Shown in pieces: positions 42,834 to 54,395 of a stretch of 64,000 bases of DNA. The notes beneath the pieces are model-generated. The model saw only the letters and a list, made by a program, of their open reading frames with translations, had not been told where the DNA came from and did no database searches. Position 1 is the first letter of the stretch. Every line of letters begins with the position of its first letter. The translations under genes and the position numbers were made by a program. Origin of the DNA: Streptomyces sp. HUAS 15-9. Lineage in GTDB: Bacteria; Actinomycetota; Actinomycetes; Streptomycetales; Streptomycetaceae. The stretch covers positions 1,674,001-1,738,000 of the forward strand of contig NZ_CP106798.1 of the NCBI RefSeq assembly GCF_025642155.1, in the 5' to 3' direction.

Positions 42834-42851
42834 CTCAGAGCTCCCTCAGAG
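42834..42851. promoter_or_regulatory. Direct repeat CTCAGAG spaced by 11 bp, candidate response-regulator site
   Basis: CTCAGAG at 42834-42840 and 42845-42851, one helical turn apart as OmpR-type dimers prefer, 57 bp before the first flavocytochrome gene. The palindrome GTGGGCCCAC (42814-42823) lies just beside it. Confidence 0.5.
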
Positions 42852-42907
42852 GTTCACGCAGCACAGTGGCACGGCGGACGGGAGCACCCGGGAGAAAGGG
42901 CCCACAC

Positions 42908-44260
42908 ATGACCACCCTGTACGAGCGGCGGGCGGCGCCGGCCGTGACGCCCGTTCCCCGCAGCTCCCCCGCGGGTCCCCTGCTCGCCCTGCTGTGGGCC
43001 GGGGCGGCGGCCGTGGTGGCGCTGTGGTGGACGGACACCGGCTCGGTCGTCGGTACGGCCGGCTGGCTGACCGGCGCCGGGCGGATCGCCGGGCTGCTGT
43101 GCGGGTACTCCTGCGCGGTGCTCGTCGGGCTCATGGCCCGGGTGCCGCTCCTGGAGCGGCGGATCGGCTCGGACCGGGTGGCACGCTGGCACGCGATGGC
43201 CGGCCGCTACACGGTCTGCCTGCTGGTCGCGCACATCGTGCTGATCCTCGCCGGGTACGCCGCCCAGGACGGCGCCTCGATCGTCCACGAGACGGTCACG
43301 GTGATCCTCGACTACCCGGAGATGCTCAAGGCCACCGCGGGCACGGTGGTCCTCTTCGCCGTCGGCATCACCTCGGCGCGGGCGGTGCGCCGCCGGACCA
43401 GCCACGAGTTCTGGTACTACGTCCACCTGCTCACCTACGCCGCTGTCTTCCTGGCCTTCGGCCACCAGCTGGCGCTCGGCAACGACTTCAACGGGAAGCC
43501 GGTGGCCACGGCGGCCTGGTACGCGCTGTACCTGGGCGTCGCGGCCCTGGTGGTGTGGTTCCGGGTCCTCGTGCCGGTGCGGCTCAATCTGCGTCACCGG
43601 CTGCGGGTGGAGTCCGTGCACCGGGAGGCGCCGGGCGTGTACTCGGTCGTCGTACGCGGGCGGCGGCTGGCGGAGCTGGGGGCGCGGCCGGGACAGTTCT
43701 TCCGCTGGCGCTTCTTCGGGCAGGGCATGGGCTGGGCGTCGACGCCGTACTCGCTGTCCGCGCCGCCCCGGCCCGACCTGCTGCGCATCACCGTCAAGGC
43801 GCTCGGCGACCACAGCGCGGCGGTGTCCCTGCTGCGGCCGGGCACCCGGGTGTGGGCGGAGGGGCCGTACGGCTCCCTGACCGCCGACCGGCAGAGCGCG
43901 CACCAGTCACTGCTGATCGCGGGCGGCGTGGGCATCACGCCCCTGCGGGCGCTGTTCGAGACGCTGCCCGGTGAGGTCACGCTGCTGTACCGGGCCCGCA
44001 CGGCCGAGGACCTGGCGCTGGGCAGTGAGCTGGAGGCGATCGCGCAGTGGCGCGGGGCGAGGGTGCTGTACGCGCTCAACGGCGCGCACGGGGAACGCCC
44101 GGTATTCACCGCCGACGCCCTGCGCGCGGCCGTTCCCGGCATCGCCGCGCACGACGTGTACCTCTGCGGTCCGCACGGCTTCGCCCAGGACCTGTACCGG
44201 GCGCTGCGCGCCGCCGGTGTGCCGGACCGCCGTATCCACCACGAATCGTTCGAGCTGTGA
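42908..44260 (+). CDS. NOX/ferric-reductase-type transmembrane flavocytochrome, copy 1
   Basis: A 450-residue protein. About six helices in the first 225 residues carry four in-membrane histidines: H95/H109 (14 apart) and H173/H186 (13 apart). This is the bis-haem spacing of NADPH oxidases and ferric reductases. The cytosolic half has an FAD site (STPYSLSAPPRPDLLRITVK), EGPYGSL, the NAD(P)H loop LLIAGGVGITPLRALFETLP and VYLCGPHGFAQDLY. It would pass electrons from NAD(P)H through FAD and two haems to the outer face. It starts the five-gene flavin operon, facing the two-component genes. Confidence 0.92.
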   Translation: MTTLYERRAAPAVTPVPRSSPAGPLLALLWAGAAAVVALWWTDTGSVVGTAGWLTGAGRIAGLLCGYSCAVLVGLMARVPLLERRIGSDRVARWHAMAGRYTVCLLVAHIVLILAGYAAQDGASIVHETVTVILDYPEMLKATAGTVVLFAVGITSARAVRRRTSHEFWYYVHLLTYAAVFLAFGHQLALGNDFNGKPVATAAWYALYLGVAALVVWFRVLVPVRLNLRHRLRVESVHREAPGVYSVVVRGRRLAELGARPGQFFRWRFFGQGMGWASTPYSLSAPPRPDLLRITVKALGDHSAAVSLLRPGTRVWAEGPYGSLTADRQSAHQSLLIAGGVGITPLRALFETLPGEVTLLYRARTAEDLALGSELEAIAQWRGARVLYALNGAHGERPVFTADALRAAVPGIAAHDVYLCGPHGFAQDLYRALRAAGVPDRRIHHESFEL

Positions 44261-44267
44261 GGCCCCC

Positions 44268-44759
44268 GTGCACGCGTTGAAGAAGAGCCGCCCCCTGCGC
44301 CGCATCGTGCTGGCGAGCGCCGCCACCGTCTCCGGGATGGTGCTGCTCCTGTCGCTGAAGCCGCACACGAGCCCGGCCCTGGCGGTGGGTACGCGGTCGC
44401 CCGTGCCGTCCAGCAGCGCGAGCGCGTCGGCCGGCGGGTCCTCCGGCGGCTCCAGCGGTTCCACCGGCAGGTCGACCACCGGCAAGAAGACGGTCACCGG
44501 CGACTCGGTCCAGACCCGCTGGGGCCCCGTCCAGGTGCGGGTCACGGTGAAGAACGGCAAGCTCACAAACGTAACCGCCGTCGCCTACCCGCAGGAGAAT
44601 CCGCACGACCAGGAGATCAGCAGTTACGCCATCCCCCAGCTGCGGCGCGAGGCACTGGCCGCGCAGAGCGCCGAGATAGACACGGTCTCCGGAGCGACGT
44701 ACACGAGCGACGGATACCGCCAGTCGCTCCAGTCCGCCTTGGACTCGGCCGGAGTCTGA
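44268..44759 (+). CDS. Membrane-tethered FMN-binding protein with one SGAT site
   Basis: A 163-residue protein from a GTG seven bases after the flavocytochrome stop. One N-terminal helix (IVLASAATVSGMVLLLSLKP) anchors or exports it, and a Ser/Gly-rich tether follows. Residues 75-163 are an FMN-binding domain like those of NqrC/RnfG: GPVQVRVTVKNGKLTNVTAV, SYAIPQLRREALAAQSAEID, and SGATYTSDGYRQSLQSAL. Thr144 of SGAT is the expected site for covalent FMN from ApbE. It is the likely electron acceptor of the preceding protein. Confidence 0.9.
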   Translation: MHALKKSRPLRRIVLASAATVSGMVLLLSLKPHTSPALAVGTRSPVPSSSASASAGGSSGGSSGSTGRSTTGKKTVTGDSVQTRWGPVQVRVTVKNGKLTNVTAVAYPQENPHDQEISSYAIPQLRREALAAQSAEIDTVSGATYTSDGYRQSLQSALDSAGV

Positions 44760-44818
44760 ACACACCGAAGCCGAGGCACGTATCAGTGGGCCAAGGGTCA
44801 AGTCCCCACGGAGGAACC

Positions 44819-46201
44819 GTGACCACCACGCTCGCAGGCGGACGTGCCGCCCGCCGCCAGACGATGCGCCGCATCCGCCCGCGCCGCTCCCCGGCCGTCC
44901 CGCTGCTGATCGCCGTGTGGGCGGGCGCAGCGGCCGTGCTGTGGCTGTGGTGGCACAACACACCGTCCATCGCCGACGACAACGGCAAGATCCTGAACGC
45001 GGGCCGGATCACCGGTCTGCTGGCCGGCTACCTCATGGCGCTGGTCGTACTGCAGATGGCCCGGGTGCCCGCCCTGGAGCGGCGCGTCGGCTCCGACCGG
45101 GTGGCCCGCTGGCACGCCATGAGCGGCCGTTACACGCTCTGCCTGGTCTTCGCGCACATCTTCCTGACCATGTGGGGCTATGCGCTCCAGGCGGGCAAGT
45201 CTCTCGGCGACATAGTCCAGCAGACCATCGACTCCATCACCCAGCTGCCGGACATGGGCAAGGCCGCCATCGGCACGGGTCTGTTCGTGGTCATCGGGCT
45301 GACCTCGATCGGCGTGGTCCGCCGCAGGCTGGCGTACGACGCCTGGTACCACGTGCACGTGTTCACCTACGCGGCGGTGTTCCTGACGTTCTGGCACCAG
45401 ATCACCACCGGCAACGACTTCGCTCTGGAACCCGCCGCGAAGACCTTCTGGTACGGGCTGTACGGCTCGGTCACCGCGCTGGTGCTCTGGTACCGCATCC
45501 TCACCCCAATCCGGCTGAACCTGCGTCACCGCCTGCGCGTCGAGGCGGTCATCGAGGAGACGCCGGGCATCGTGTCGGTGCTCATCGGCGGCCGCAAGCT
45601 GCACCGGATGGGCGCGGAGGCCGGGCAGTTCTTCCGGTGGCGGTTCCTGGCGCCGGGCATGCGGTTCAGCTCGCACCCGTACTCGCTGTCGGCGGCGCCG
45701 CGTCCGGACATGCTGCGGATCACGGTGAAGGCGATCGGCGACCACAGCGCCCGGCTGCGCGAACTGCGCCCCGGCACCAAGGTGTGGGCCGAGGGCCCGT
45801 ACGGCGCCATGACGGCCTCCCGCCGCAGCCGCGGCAAGGTGCTGCTGGTCGCGGGTGGCGTCGGCATCACGCCGATGCGTGCCCTGTTCGAGACGCTGCC
45901 CGGCGCGGCCGGCGACCTGACCCTGCTCTACCGCGCCAACACCACCCAGGACCTGGCCCTGTGGGACGAGCTGGCGGCCATCGCCAAGGAGCGCGGTGCC
46001 CGGCTGATGTACGCCGTGAACAGCCCGGAGGGCGAGCGGCCGGACATCTCCGCGGACACCCTCCAGCGGAAGATCCCGGACATCGACCGGCACGACGTCT
46101 TCATGTGCGGCCCGCCCGGGTTCGCGCAGCAGGTGTTCGAAGCACTGCGCGGCGCGGGGGTCCCCGCCCGCCGCATCCATCACGAGTCGTTCGAGATGTG
46201 A
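44819..46201 (+). CDS. NOX/ferric-reductase-type transmembrane flavocytochrome, copy 2
   Basis: A 460-residue paralogue of the first flavocytochrome, from a GTG after GGAGG. The haem histidines are conserved with the same spacing: H99/H113 and H180/H193, plus an extra His178. The FAD/NAD(P)H half is close to copy 1 (SHPYSLSAAPRPDMLRITVK; LLVAGGVGITPMRALFETLP; VFMCGPPGFAQQVFEALRG; HHESFEM end). The loop sequences between helices differ, so partners or potentials may differ. It lies 59 bp after the first FMN protein. Confidence 0.92.
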   Translation: MTTTLAGGRAARRQTMRRIRPRRSPAVPLLIAVWAGAAAVLWLWWHNTPSIADDNGKILNAGRITGLLAGYLMALVVLQMARVPALERRVGSDRVARWHAMSGRYTLCLVFAHIFLTMWGYALQAGKSLGDIVQQTIDSITQLPDMGKAAIGTGLFVVIGLTSIGVVRRRLAYDAWYHVHVFTYAAVFLTFWHQITTGNDFALEPAAKTFWYGLYGSVTALVLWYRILTPIRLNLRHRLRVEAVIEETPGIVSVLIGGRKLHRMGAEAGQFFRWRFLAPGMRFSSHPYSLSAAPRPDMLRITVKAIGDHSARLRELRPGTKVWAEGPYGAMTASRRSRGKVLLVAGGVGITPMRALFETLPGAAGDLTLLYRANTTQDLALWDELAAIAKERGARLMYAVNSPEGERPDISADTLQRKIPDIDRHDVFMCGPPGFAQQVFEALRGAGVPARRIHHESFEM

Positions 46202-46261
46202 GCGACGGGAAACCACGGAACCTCCACGGGAACTCGACGGGAAATCAGGAGCTCAGAAGAG

Positions 46262-47056
46262 ATGCGGAAGAGCCACCCCATTCGGCGCATCATGCTGGCC
46301 ACCGCGGCCACCGTCTCCGGTGTCGTCCTGCTGCTGTCGCTGAAGCCGTCGACGGACCCCGCCTCGGCGTCGGCGGCGGGTGCGGCGCCGCAGCAGACGG
46401 CGGCCGGCCAGGAGTCGCCCCAGGGCGGGGCACAGGCCGCCGGGACGGGCACGGTGACCGGTGACGCGGCCCAGACCCAGTACGGGGTCGTCCAGGTACG
46501 GCTGACCGTCGCCAGCGGCAAGATCACCAAGGCCGAGGCGGTACAGGCACCGAAGGGCGGCACGAGCGACCAGAAGACCGCGCTGTCCGTGCCCAAGCTC
46601 AACCAGGAGGCCGTGGCCGCGCAGAACGCGAACATCGACTCGGTGTCCGGGGCGACGTACACGAGCACCGGGTACAAGAAGTCACTGCAGTCGGCGCTGG
46701 ACAAGATGAAGGCGGCGGGCGGCTCGAAGGGTTCGGCGGGATCGTCGGGCTCGTCCTCCGGGTCGGGCGGCGCCGCGCAGGCCACGAAGACGGTGACCGG
46801 GCAGGTCGCGCAGACCCAGTACGGGCCGGTCCAGGTCCGTATCACGGTCGCCAACGGCAAGATCACCAAGGCCGAGGCGGTGCAGGCGCCCAAGGGTGGG
46901 CTCAGCGACCAGAAGACCGCACAGGCGGTGCCGAAGCTGAGCCAGGAGGCGGTGGCGGCCGGAAACGCGAACATCGACTCGGTCTCCGGCGCCACCTACA
47001 CGAGCACCGGCTACAAGCAGTCGCTGCAGTCCGCGCTGGACCAGGCCGGTGGCTGA
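46262..47056 (+). CDS. Membrane-tethered protein with two FMN-binding domains
   Basis: A 264-residue protein that starts like the single-domain one (MRKSHPIRRIMLATAATVSG) with one N-terminal helix. It then carries two FMN-binding domains, about 63-148 and 177-262, joined by a Gly/Ser-rich linker. SGAT occurs at 129-132 and 242-245, giving two flavinylation sites. The domains are almost copies (GKITKAEAVQAPKGG and NANIDSVSGATYTSTGYK in both), so a recent internal duplication is likely. It could carry two FMN in series outside the membrane. Confidence 0.9.
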   Translation: MRKSHPIRRIMLATAATVSGVVLLLSLKPSTDPASASAAGAAPQQTAAGQESPQGGAQAAGTGTVTGDAAQTQYGVVQVRLTVASGKITKAEAVQAPKGGTSDQKTALSVPKLNQEAVAAQNANIDSVSGATYTSTGYKKSLQSALDKMKAAGGSKGSAGSSGSSSGSGGAAQATKTVTGQVAQTQYGPVQVRITVANGKITKAEAVQAPKGGLSDQKTAQAVPKLSQEAVAAGNANIDSVSGATYTSTGYKQSLQSALDQAGG

Positions 47057-47849
47057 GGCCGTGGCCGAGTCAGAGGCTCCCGCCGCGGTGCGTCGGGCGG
47101 AGGAGGTCATGGGGACCGTCTTCTCCTTCGACGTCCGCGGCGGGCAACCGCATGCCGTACAGGCGGCCCTCGACGAGGCGGTCGCCCAGCTGCACCGGGT
47201 CGACGAGGTGTTCAGCACCTACCGCGAGGACAGTCAGGTGTCCCGGCTGGCCCGCGGCGAGCTGACCGTGGCCGCCTGCGATCCCGAGGTCGCTCAGGTG
47301 CTGGAGCTGGGTGCCGAGGCGGAGCGGCTGAGCGACGGCTGGTTCAGCATGCGCTACCGGGGCCGGTTCGATCCGACCGGGATCGTCAAGGGCTGGGCCG
47401 CGGAGCGCTGCGCACGGCTGATCGCGGAAACGGCCGGGGTGAGCGGCGTGAGCGTGAACGGCGGCGGGGACGTCCAGATGCTCGGCGCGCCGGAGCCGCA
47501 CCGGCCGTGGCGGGTGGGGGTGTCGGATCCGCTGCGGCCAGGCGGGCTGGCGGCGGTGATCTCTTCCACCGGGGTGTCGGAGCTGGCGGTCGCCACGTCC
47601 GGTACGGCGGAACGCGGCGCGCACATCGTGGACCCGCGGACGGGCAAGTCGGCGGTCACGGACCTGGTCGCGGTCACCGTCGTGGGCCCTCGGCTGACGT
47701 GGGTGGACTGCTGGGCCACGGCGGCGTTCGCGATGGGTGCACGGGAGGGCCTGGCATGGCTGGAGTCACTCCCCGACGTGGAGGCCCTCCTGATCACAGC
47801 GGGCGACGAGGTCCGCTGCACGGGGGGCTTGGCGACACGGCTGGGGTGA
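47049..47849 (+). CDS. apbE: FAD:protein FMN transferase
   Basis: A 266-residue ApbE-family enzyme. Its GTG lies inside the end of the two-domain FMN gene (8-bp overlap). Motifs: EEVMGTVFSFDVRGG, RFDPTGIVKGWAAERCARLI, GVSVNGGGDVQMLG, SELAVATSGTAERGAHIVDP and TWVDCWATAAFAMGAREGL with the metal-binding Asp. No signal peptide is obvious, unlike many lipoprotein ApbE, so the site of action relative to export is open. It attaches the FMN moiety of FAD to Thr in SGAT motifs, of which the operon has three. Confidence 0.93.
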   Translation: MAEAVAESEAPAAVRRAEEVMGTVFSFDVRGGQPHAVQAALDEAVAQLHRVDEVFSTYREDSQVSRLARGELTVAACDPEVAQVLELGAEAERLSDGWFSMRYRGRFDPTGIVKGWAAERCARLIAETAGVSGVSVNGGGDVQMLGAPEPHRPWRVGVSDPLRPGGLAAVISSTGVSELAVATSGTAERGAHIVDPRTGKSAVTDLVAVTVVGPRLTWVDCWATAAFAMGAREGLAWLESLPDVEALLITAGDEVRCTGGLATRLG

Positions 47850-47880
47850 CTGACTGGAAGCCCAAGGGCATCCGACCAAG

Positions 47881-47943
47881 GGGCGCGGGGCGGTATCGAC
47901 TTGCGGCTCCGCCGCGGGGCGCGACCAGCCCCCACTACCCGCA
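47881..47943 (+). repeat. Dispersed intergenic repeat, copy B
   Basis: GGGCGCGGGGCGGTATCGAC, then TTGCGGCTCCGCCGCG, GGGCGCGACCAGCC and CACTACCCGCAG: nearly the same as 31936-32003 on the opposite strand. It lies 31 bp after apbE and before the convergent argR stop, again between convergent genes. Confidence 0.8.
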
Positions 47944-47969
47944 GTCCGCCACTACCGGCCACCACCCCC

Positions 47970-48509
47970 TCAATGGCCGTTCTGAGCCAACCGCAGCAAA
48001 TGTTCCGCCAGCGCCTGTCCCCCGGACGGATCCCGGCTGATCAGCAGCAACGTATCGTCACCGGCGATCGTCCCCAGGATGTCGTGCAGCTCGGCCTGGT
48101 CGATGGCGGAGGCCAGGAACTGCGCAGCCCCCGGAGGGGTCCGCAGGACCACGAGATTGGCGGAGGCCTCCGCGGAGATCAGCAGCTCCTGGGAGAGCCG
48201 CCGCATCCGCTCCTCCTTCGCCGACTCCCCCAGCGGGGCACGCGGCGTGCGGAAGCCGCCCTCGCTCGGCACCGCGTAGATCAGCTCGCCGTCGGTGTTG
48301 CGGATCTTCACCGCGTTCAGCTCGTCCAGATCCCGGGACAGCGTCGCCTGGGTGACGCTCAGCCCGTCGTCGGCGAGGAGCTTCGCCAACTGGCTCTGTG
48401 AGCGCACCGGTTGCCGGTTGAGGATGTCCACGATCCGGCGGTGGCGTGCGGTGCGGGTCTGCGGCACTGCGGGCCCCGCGGTCTGCTCATGGTCCTGCGC
48501 CTGGCTCAT
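47970..48509 (-). CDS. argR: Arginine repressor
   Basis: A 179-residue ArgR. The winged helix is [20 protein letters not shown] with [20 protein letters not shown]. The C-terminal hexamerisation/arginine-binding domain has LPGAA-like [20 protein letters not shown] and [16 protein letters not shown]. It binds ARG boxes with arginine as co-repressor. It is the last gene of argC-J-B-D-R, seven bases after argD, so the repressor is under its own control. Confidence 0.96.
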   Translation of the reverse strand: MSQAQDHEQTAGPAVPQTRTARHRRIVDILNRQPVRSQSQLAKLLADDGLSVTQATLSRDLDELNAVKIRNTDGELIYAVPSEGGFRTPRAPLGESAKEERMRRLSQELLISAEASANLVVLRTPPGAAQFLASAIDQAELHDILGTIAGDDTLLLISRDPSGGQALAEHLLRLAQNGH

Positions 48510-48516
48510 GGTCGTC

Positions 48517-49713
48517 TCATTCCCCGGCTCGTCCGTCCCCGTTCGCTGCTTCGAGGATGCCGGGCAGCGCCTGGAGAACGGCGTCCGTCTCGTCGTCGGC
48601 GAGATTCAGCGGTGGCATCATCCGTACGACGTCGGGGGCGGGCGCGTTCACCAGGAATCCGGCCTCCTGAGCCGCCTGCTGCACCTGCGGCGCGAGTGGC
48701 TCGGTGAGCACGATACCCAGCAGGAGGCCCGCGCCCCGGACATGGTCGATCAACGGGTTGCCGAGTGACTCGATTCCGTTCCGCAGCTTCTCGCCCTGCC
48801 GCTTGGCGTTCTCGAGCAGTCCCTCGTTCGCGATGGTGTCGAGGACGGCGAGTCCGGCGGCGCAGGCGACCGGGTTGCCGCCGAAGGTCGTGCCGTGGTG
48901 GCCCGGCCGGAGCAGTTCGGCGGCGCGGCCGAAGGCGACGGTGGCGCCGAGCGGCAGCCCGCCGCCCAGGCCCTTGGCCAGGGTCACGATGTCGGGCAGG
49001 ACGCCCTCGTGCGCCTGGTACTCGAACCAGTTGCCGGTCCGCCCGATGCCGGTCTGCACCTCGTCGAGGACGAGCAGGGACCCGGTGGCCGCCGTGATGG
49101 CGCGGGCCGCCTTGAGATAGCCGGCCGGGGGCACCACGACGCCGTTCTCGCCCTGGATGGGTTCGATGACGACGAGGGCGGTCTCCTCGGTCACCGCGGC
49201 CGCCAGCGCCTGCGCGTCGCCGTAGGGGACGTGGGTGACGTCCCCGGGCAGCGGCAGGAACGGCTCCTGTTTTCCGGGCTGGCCGGTGAGCGCGAGGGCG
49301 CCCATCGTACGGCCGTGGAAGCCGCCCTGGGTCGCGACCATATGGGTGCGCCCGGTCAGCCGGCCGATCTTGAAGGCAGCTTCGTTGGCCTCGGCGCCGG
49401 AGTTGCAGAAGAAGACCTTGCCGTCGCGGTCGAAGTGCTCGAGGAGGCGTTCCGCCAGGGCGACGGGCGGTTCCGCGATGAAGAGGTTGGAGACATGGCC
49501 CAGGGAGGCGATCTGCCTGCTGACGGCCTCGACGACGGCCGGGTGGGCGTGGCCGAGCGCGTTGACCGCGATGCCGCCGACGAAGTCGAGGTACTCCTTG
49601 CCGTCGGCGTCCCACAGCTTCGCGCCCGCGCCGCGCACGAGAGGCAGCCGGGGAGTGCCGTAGTTGTTCATGAGCGCGCCCTGCCACCGCGCGGTCAGTT
49701 CCTGGTTGCTCAT
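48517..49713 (-). CDS. argD: Acetylornithine aminotransferase
   Basis: A 398-residue class-III PLP aminotransferase: [36 protein letters not shown], and [20 protein letters not shown]. The lysine is in [20 protein letters not shown], and [19 protein letters not shown] completes the site. It makes N-acetylornithine from the semialdehyde. Its ATG overlaps the argB stop (ATGA). Confidence 0.97.
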   Translation of the reverse strand: MSNQELTARWQGALMNNYGTPRLPLVRGAGAKLWDADGKEYLDFVGGIAVNALGHAHPAVVEAVSRQIASLGHVSNLFIAEPPVALAERLLEHFDRDGKVFFCNSGAEANEAAFKIGRLTGRTHMVATQGGFHGRTMGALALTGQPGKQEPFLPLPGDVTHVPYGDAQALAAAVTEETALVVIEPIQGENGVVVPPAGYLKAARAITAATGSLLVLDEVQTGIGRTGNWFEYQAHEGVLPDIVTLAKGLGGGLPLGATVAFGRAAELLRPGHHGTTFGGNPVACAAGLAVLDTIANEGLLENAKRQGEKLRNGIESLGNPLIDHVRGAGLLLGIVLTEPLAPQVQQAAQEAGFLVNAPAPDVVRMMPPLNLADDETDAVLQALPGILEAANGDGRAGE

Positions 49714-50620
49714 GATTCCCCCTGTTCGTCCGGCTTCTCGTCGGGCACGACCATCGTGCCGATGCCTTCGTCCGTGAAGATCTCCAGCAGGATCGAGTGC
49801 TGGACCCGGCCGTCGATGACACGGGCGGTGTTGACGCCGTTGCGTACGGCGTGCAGACAGCCCTCCATCTTCGGCACCATGCCGGAGGACAGCTCCGGCA
49901 GGAGTTTCTCCAGCTGGGCGGCGGTGAGGCGGCTGATCACCTCGTCGGAGTCCGGCCAGTCCTCGTAGAGGCCCTCGACGTCGGTGAGGACCATGAGGGT
50001 CTCGGCGCCCAGTGCCGCAGCGAGTGCCGCAGCCGCCGTATCAGCATTGACGTTGTAGACATGTCCGTCGTCCTGACTGCGGGCGATGGAGGAGACGACC
50101 GGGATGCGGCCGTCGGCGAGCAGGGCCTCGATCGCGCCCGTGTCGATCTCGGTGATCTCGCCCACCCGCCCGATGTCGACCAGTTCGCCCTCGATCTCGG
50201 GCTGGTGCTTGGTGGCGGTGATGGTGTGCGCGTCCTCGCCGGTGAGGCCGACGGCCAGCGGGCCGTGCTGGTTGAGCAGCCCGACCAGCTCGCGCTGCAC
50301 CTGCCCGGCCAGCACCATCCGTACGACGTCCATGGCGTCCTCGGTGGTGACCCTCAGGCCCGCCTTGAACTCGCTGACGATGCCGTGCCGGTCGAGCGCC
50401 CGACTGATCTGCGGGCCGCCGCCGTGCACGACGACCGGCCTGAGGCCGGCGTGGTGCAGGAACACCACGTCCTGCGCGAACGCGGCCTTCAGCTCCTCGT
50501 CGACCATGGCGTTGCCGCCGAACTTGATCACGACGGTCTTGCCGTTGTGCCGGACCAGCCAGGGCAGCGCCTCGATGAGGGTCTGCGCCTTGGGCAGTGC
50601 GGTGTGCTTTCGCGTGGTGC

Positions 50621-50624
<4 letters not shown>
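49710..50624 (-). CDS. argB: Acetylglutamate kinase
   Basis: A 304-residue amino-acid kinase: [60 protein letters not shown] and [17 protein letters not shown]. It phosphorylates N-acetylglutamate and is normally feedback-inhibited by arginine. The N-terminal helix preceding the kinase core ([20 protein letters not shown]) is the element associated with arginine-sensitive hexamers. It is coupled to argJ and argD by 4-bp overlaps. Confidence 0.97.
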
Positions 50625-52850
<2,226 letters not shown>

Positions 52851-53078
52851 CCTGAGATCAGCCCCGAGATCACCAGGACCGCCGGAACCAGGAGCCCGCC
52901 ACCCCCTCATTGCAGGTTGCGGTCGGCACCGCGGGGGCGTTTTCTGGAAGTGTCCGGCGGTAAAGCGAGAGCGCCCGGGGCCACGGCACAGACCGTTGGC
53001 CCGCGCCTGCTTGTGTGCCCCCCGGGTAGCGGCCCGCCGTCGCCGCCGTCATCACAGTCCGATGCGGAGGTGACCGAG

Positions 53079-54230
53079 GTGAAAGCGGTCGTATACGAGG
53101 AGCCTTTCCACGTGGCCGTACGGGACGTGGACGATCCACGGATCCAGCACCCCAACGACGTGCTCGTACGCGTCACGTCCACCGCGATCTGCGGCTCGGA
53201 TCTGCACATGTACGAGGGCCGCACGGCGGCCGAGCCTGGCATAGTCTTCGGACACGAGAACCTCGGCGTGATCGAGGAAGTCGGTAGCGGCGTGATGTCC
53301 CTGTCCCAGGGAGACCGCGTCGTCATGCCCTTCAACGTCGCGTGCGGATTCTGCAAGAACTGCCTCGCCGGGAAGACCGGGTTCTGCCTGACGGTCAATC
53401 CGGGCTTCGCGGGCGGGGCGTACGGATACGTGGCGATGGGACCGTACAAGGGCGGCCAGGCAGAGCTGCTGCGCGTGCCCTTCGCCGACTTCAACTGCCT
53501 GAAGCTGCCGCCGGGTGAACAGTTCGAGACGGACTTCATCCTGCTCGCCGACATCTTCCCGACCGGCTACCACGGATGCGAACTCGCCAAGGTCATACCC
53601 GGCGAGAGCGTGGCCGTGTACGGCGCCGGGCCCGTGGGACTGATGGCCGCCTACTCCGCGCTGCTGCGCGGTGCGTCCAAGGTGTTCTCCGTCGACCGGG
53701 TGCCGGAGCGTCTCGCCAAGGCGGCGGAGATCGGGGCCATCCCCATCGACTTCACCAAGGGCGACCCGGCCGAGCAGATCAAGGAACAGACGGGAGGAGA
53801 GGGCACCGACAAGGGCGTGGACGCCGTCGGGTACCAGGCCCAGGCGCACGACGCCAGCCACGAGGAACCCGCCATCGTCCTCAACGAGCTCGTCATGACG
53901 GTCCGGCCCACCGGGATGCTCGGCGTACCGGGCCTGTACGTTCCGGCCGACCCGGGCGGACCCGACGAGAACGCCAGGCACGGCCAGCTCCTGGTCTCGA
54001 TCGGCAAGATGTTCGAGAAGGGCCAGCAGATGGGCACGGGCCAGTGCAACGTCAAGCAGTACAACCGCCAGCTGCGCGACCTGATCATCGCCGAGCGCGC
54101 CAAGCCCAGTTTCGTGGTCTCCCATGAACTGCCGCTGGACCAGGCGCCGGAGGCGTACGAGAAGTTCGACAAGCGGATCGAGGGCTACACCAAGGTCGTG
54201 CTGCACCCCGAGCACGCACTCGCGGCGTAG
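53079..54230 (+). CDS. Zinc-dependent alcohol dehydrogenase, glutathione-independent formaldehyde dehydrogenase-like
   Basis: A 383-residue MDR enzyme from the GTG at 53079, eight bases after GGAGG. Catalytic zinc ligands lie in AICGSDLHMYEGR and GHENLGVIEEVGSG. The structural-zinc-like region is NVACGFCKNCLAGKTGFC. The NAD fold is VAVYGAGPVGLMAAYSALLR. A long insertion containing VNPGFAGGAYGYVAMGPYKG resembles the Pseudomonas formaldehyde dismutase/dehydrogenase subgroup. It probably detoxifies aldehydes using tightly bound NAD. It is followed by a strong terminator. Confidence 0.9.
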   Translation: MKAVVYEEPFHVAVRDVDDPRIQHPNDVLVRVTSTAICGSDLHMYEGRTAAEPGIVFGHENLGVIEEVGSGVMSLSQGDRVVMPFNVACGFCKNCLAGKTGFCLTVNPGFAGGAYGYVAMGPYKGGQAELLRVPFADFNCLKLPPGEQFETDFILLADIFPTGYHGCELAKVIPGESVAVYGAGPVGLMAAYSALLRGASKVFSVDRVPERLAKAAEIGAIPIDFTKGDPAEQIKEQTGGEGTDKGVDAVGYQAQAHDASHEEPAIVLNELVMTVRPTGMLGVPGLYVPADPGGPDENARHGQLLVSIGKMFEKGQQMGTGQCNVKQYNRQLRDLIIAERAKPSFVVSHELPLDQAPEAYEKFDKRIEGYTKVVLHPEHALAA

Positions 54231-54254
54231 CACCCACGAAGCAGAGGAAGGATC

Positions 54255-54289
54255 CGGGCGCACGGGACATCACCTGTCCCGTGCGCCCG
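54255..54289 (+). terminator. Terminator after the dehydrogenase gene
   Basis: CGGGCGCACGGGACA / TGTCCCGTGCGCCCG, a perfect 15-bp stem with a 5-nt loop, 24 bp after the stop. Confidence 0.85.
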
Positions 54290-54395
54290 TGCGTCCGCCT
54301 TGACCTTGAGTGCGCTCCAGCTCCTACCGTTCTTGTCCAGGAACCCCCATCGAACGACTGCTCCACGAGCGGCAGTCGGGGACGGATGAACCCAC

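Noticed and set aside
47881..47943. Simple terminator for apbE
   Set aside because: Its near-identity with 31936-32003 far beyond a stem marks it as a repeat, though it may also terminate transcription.
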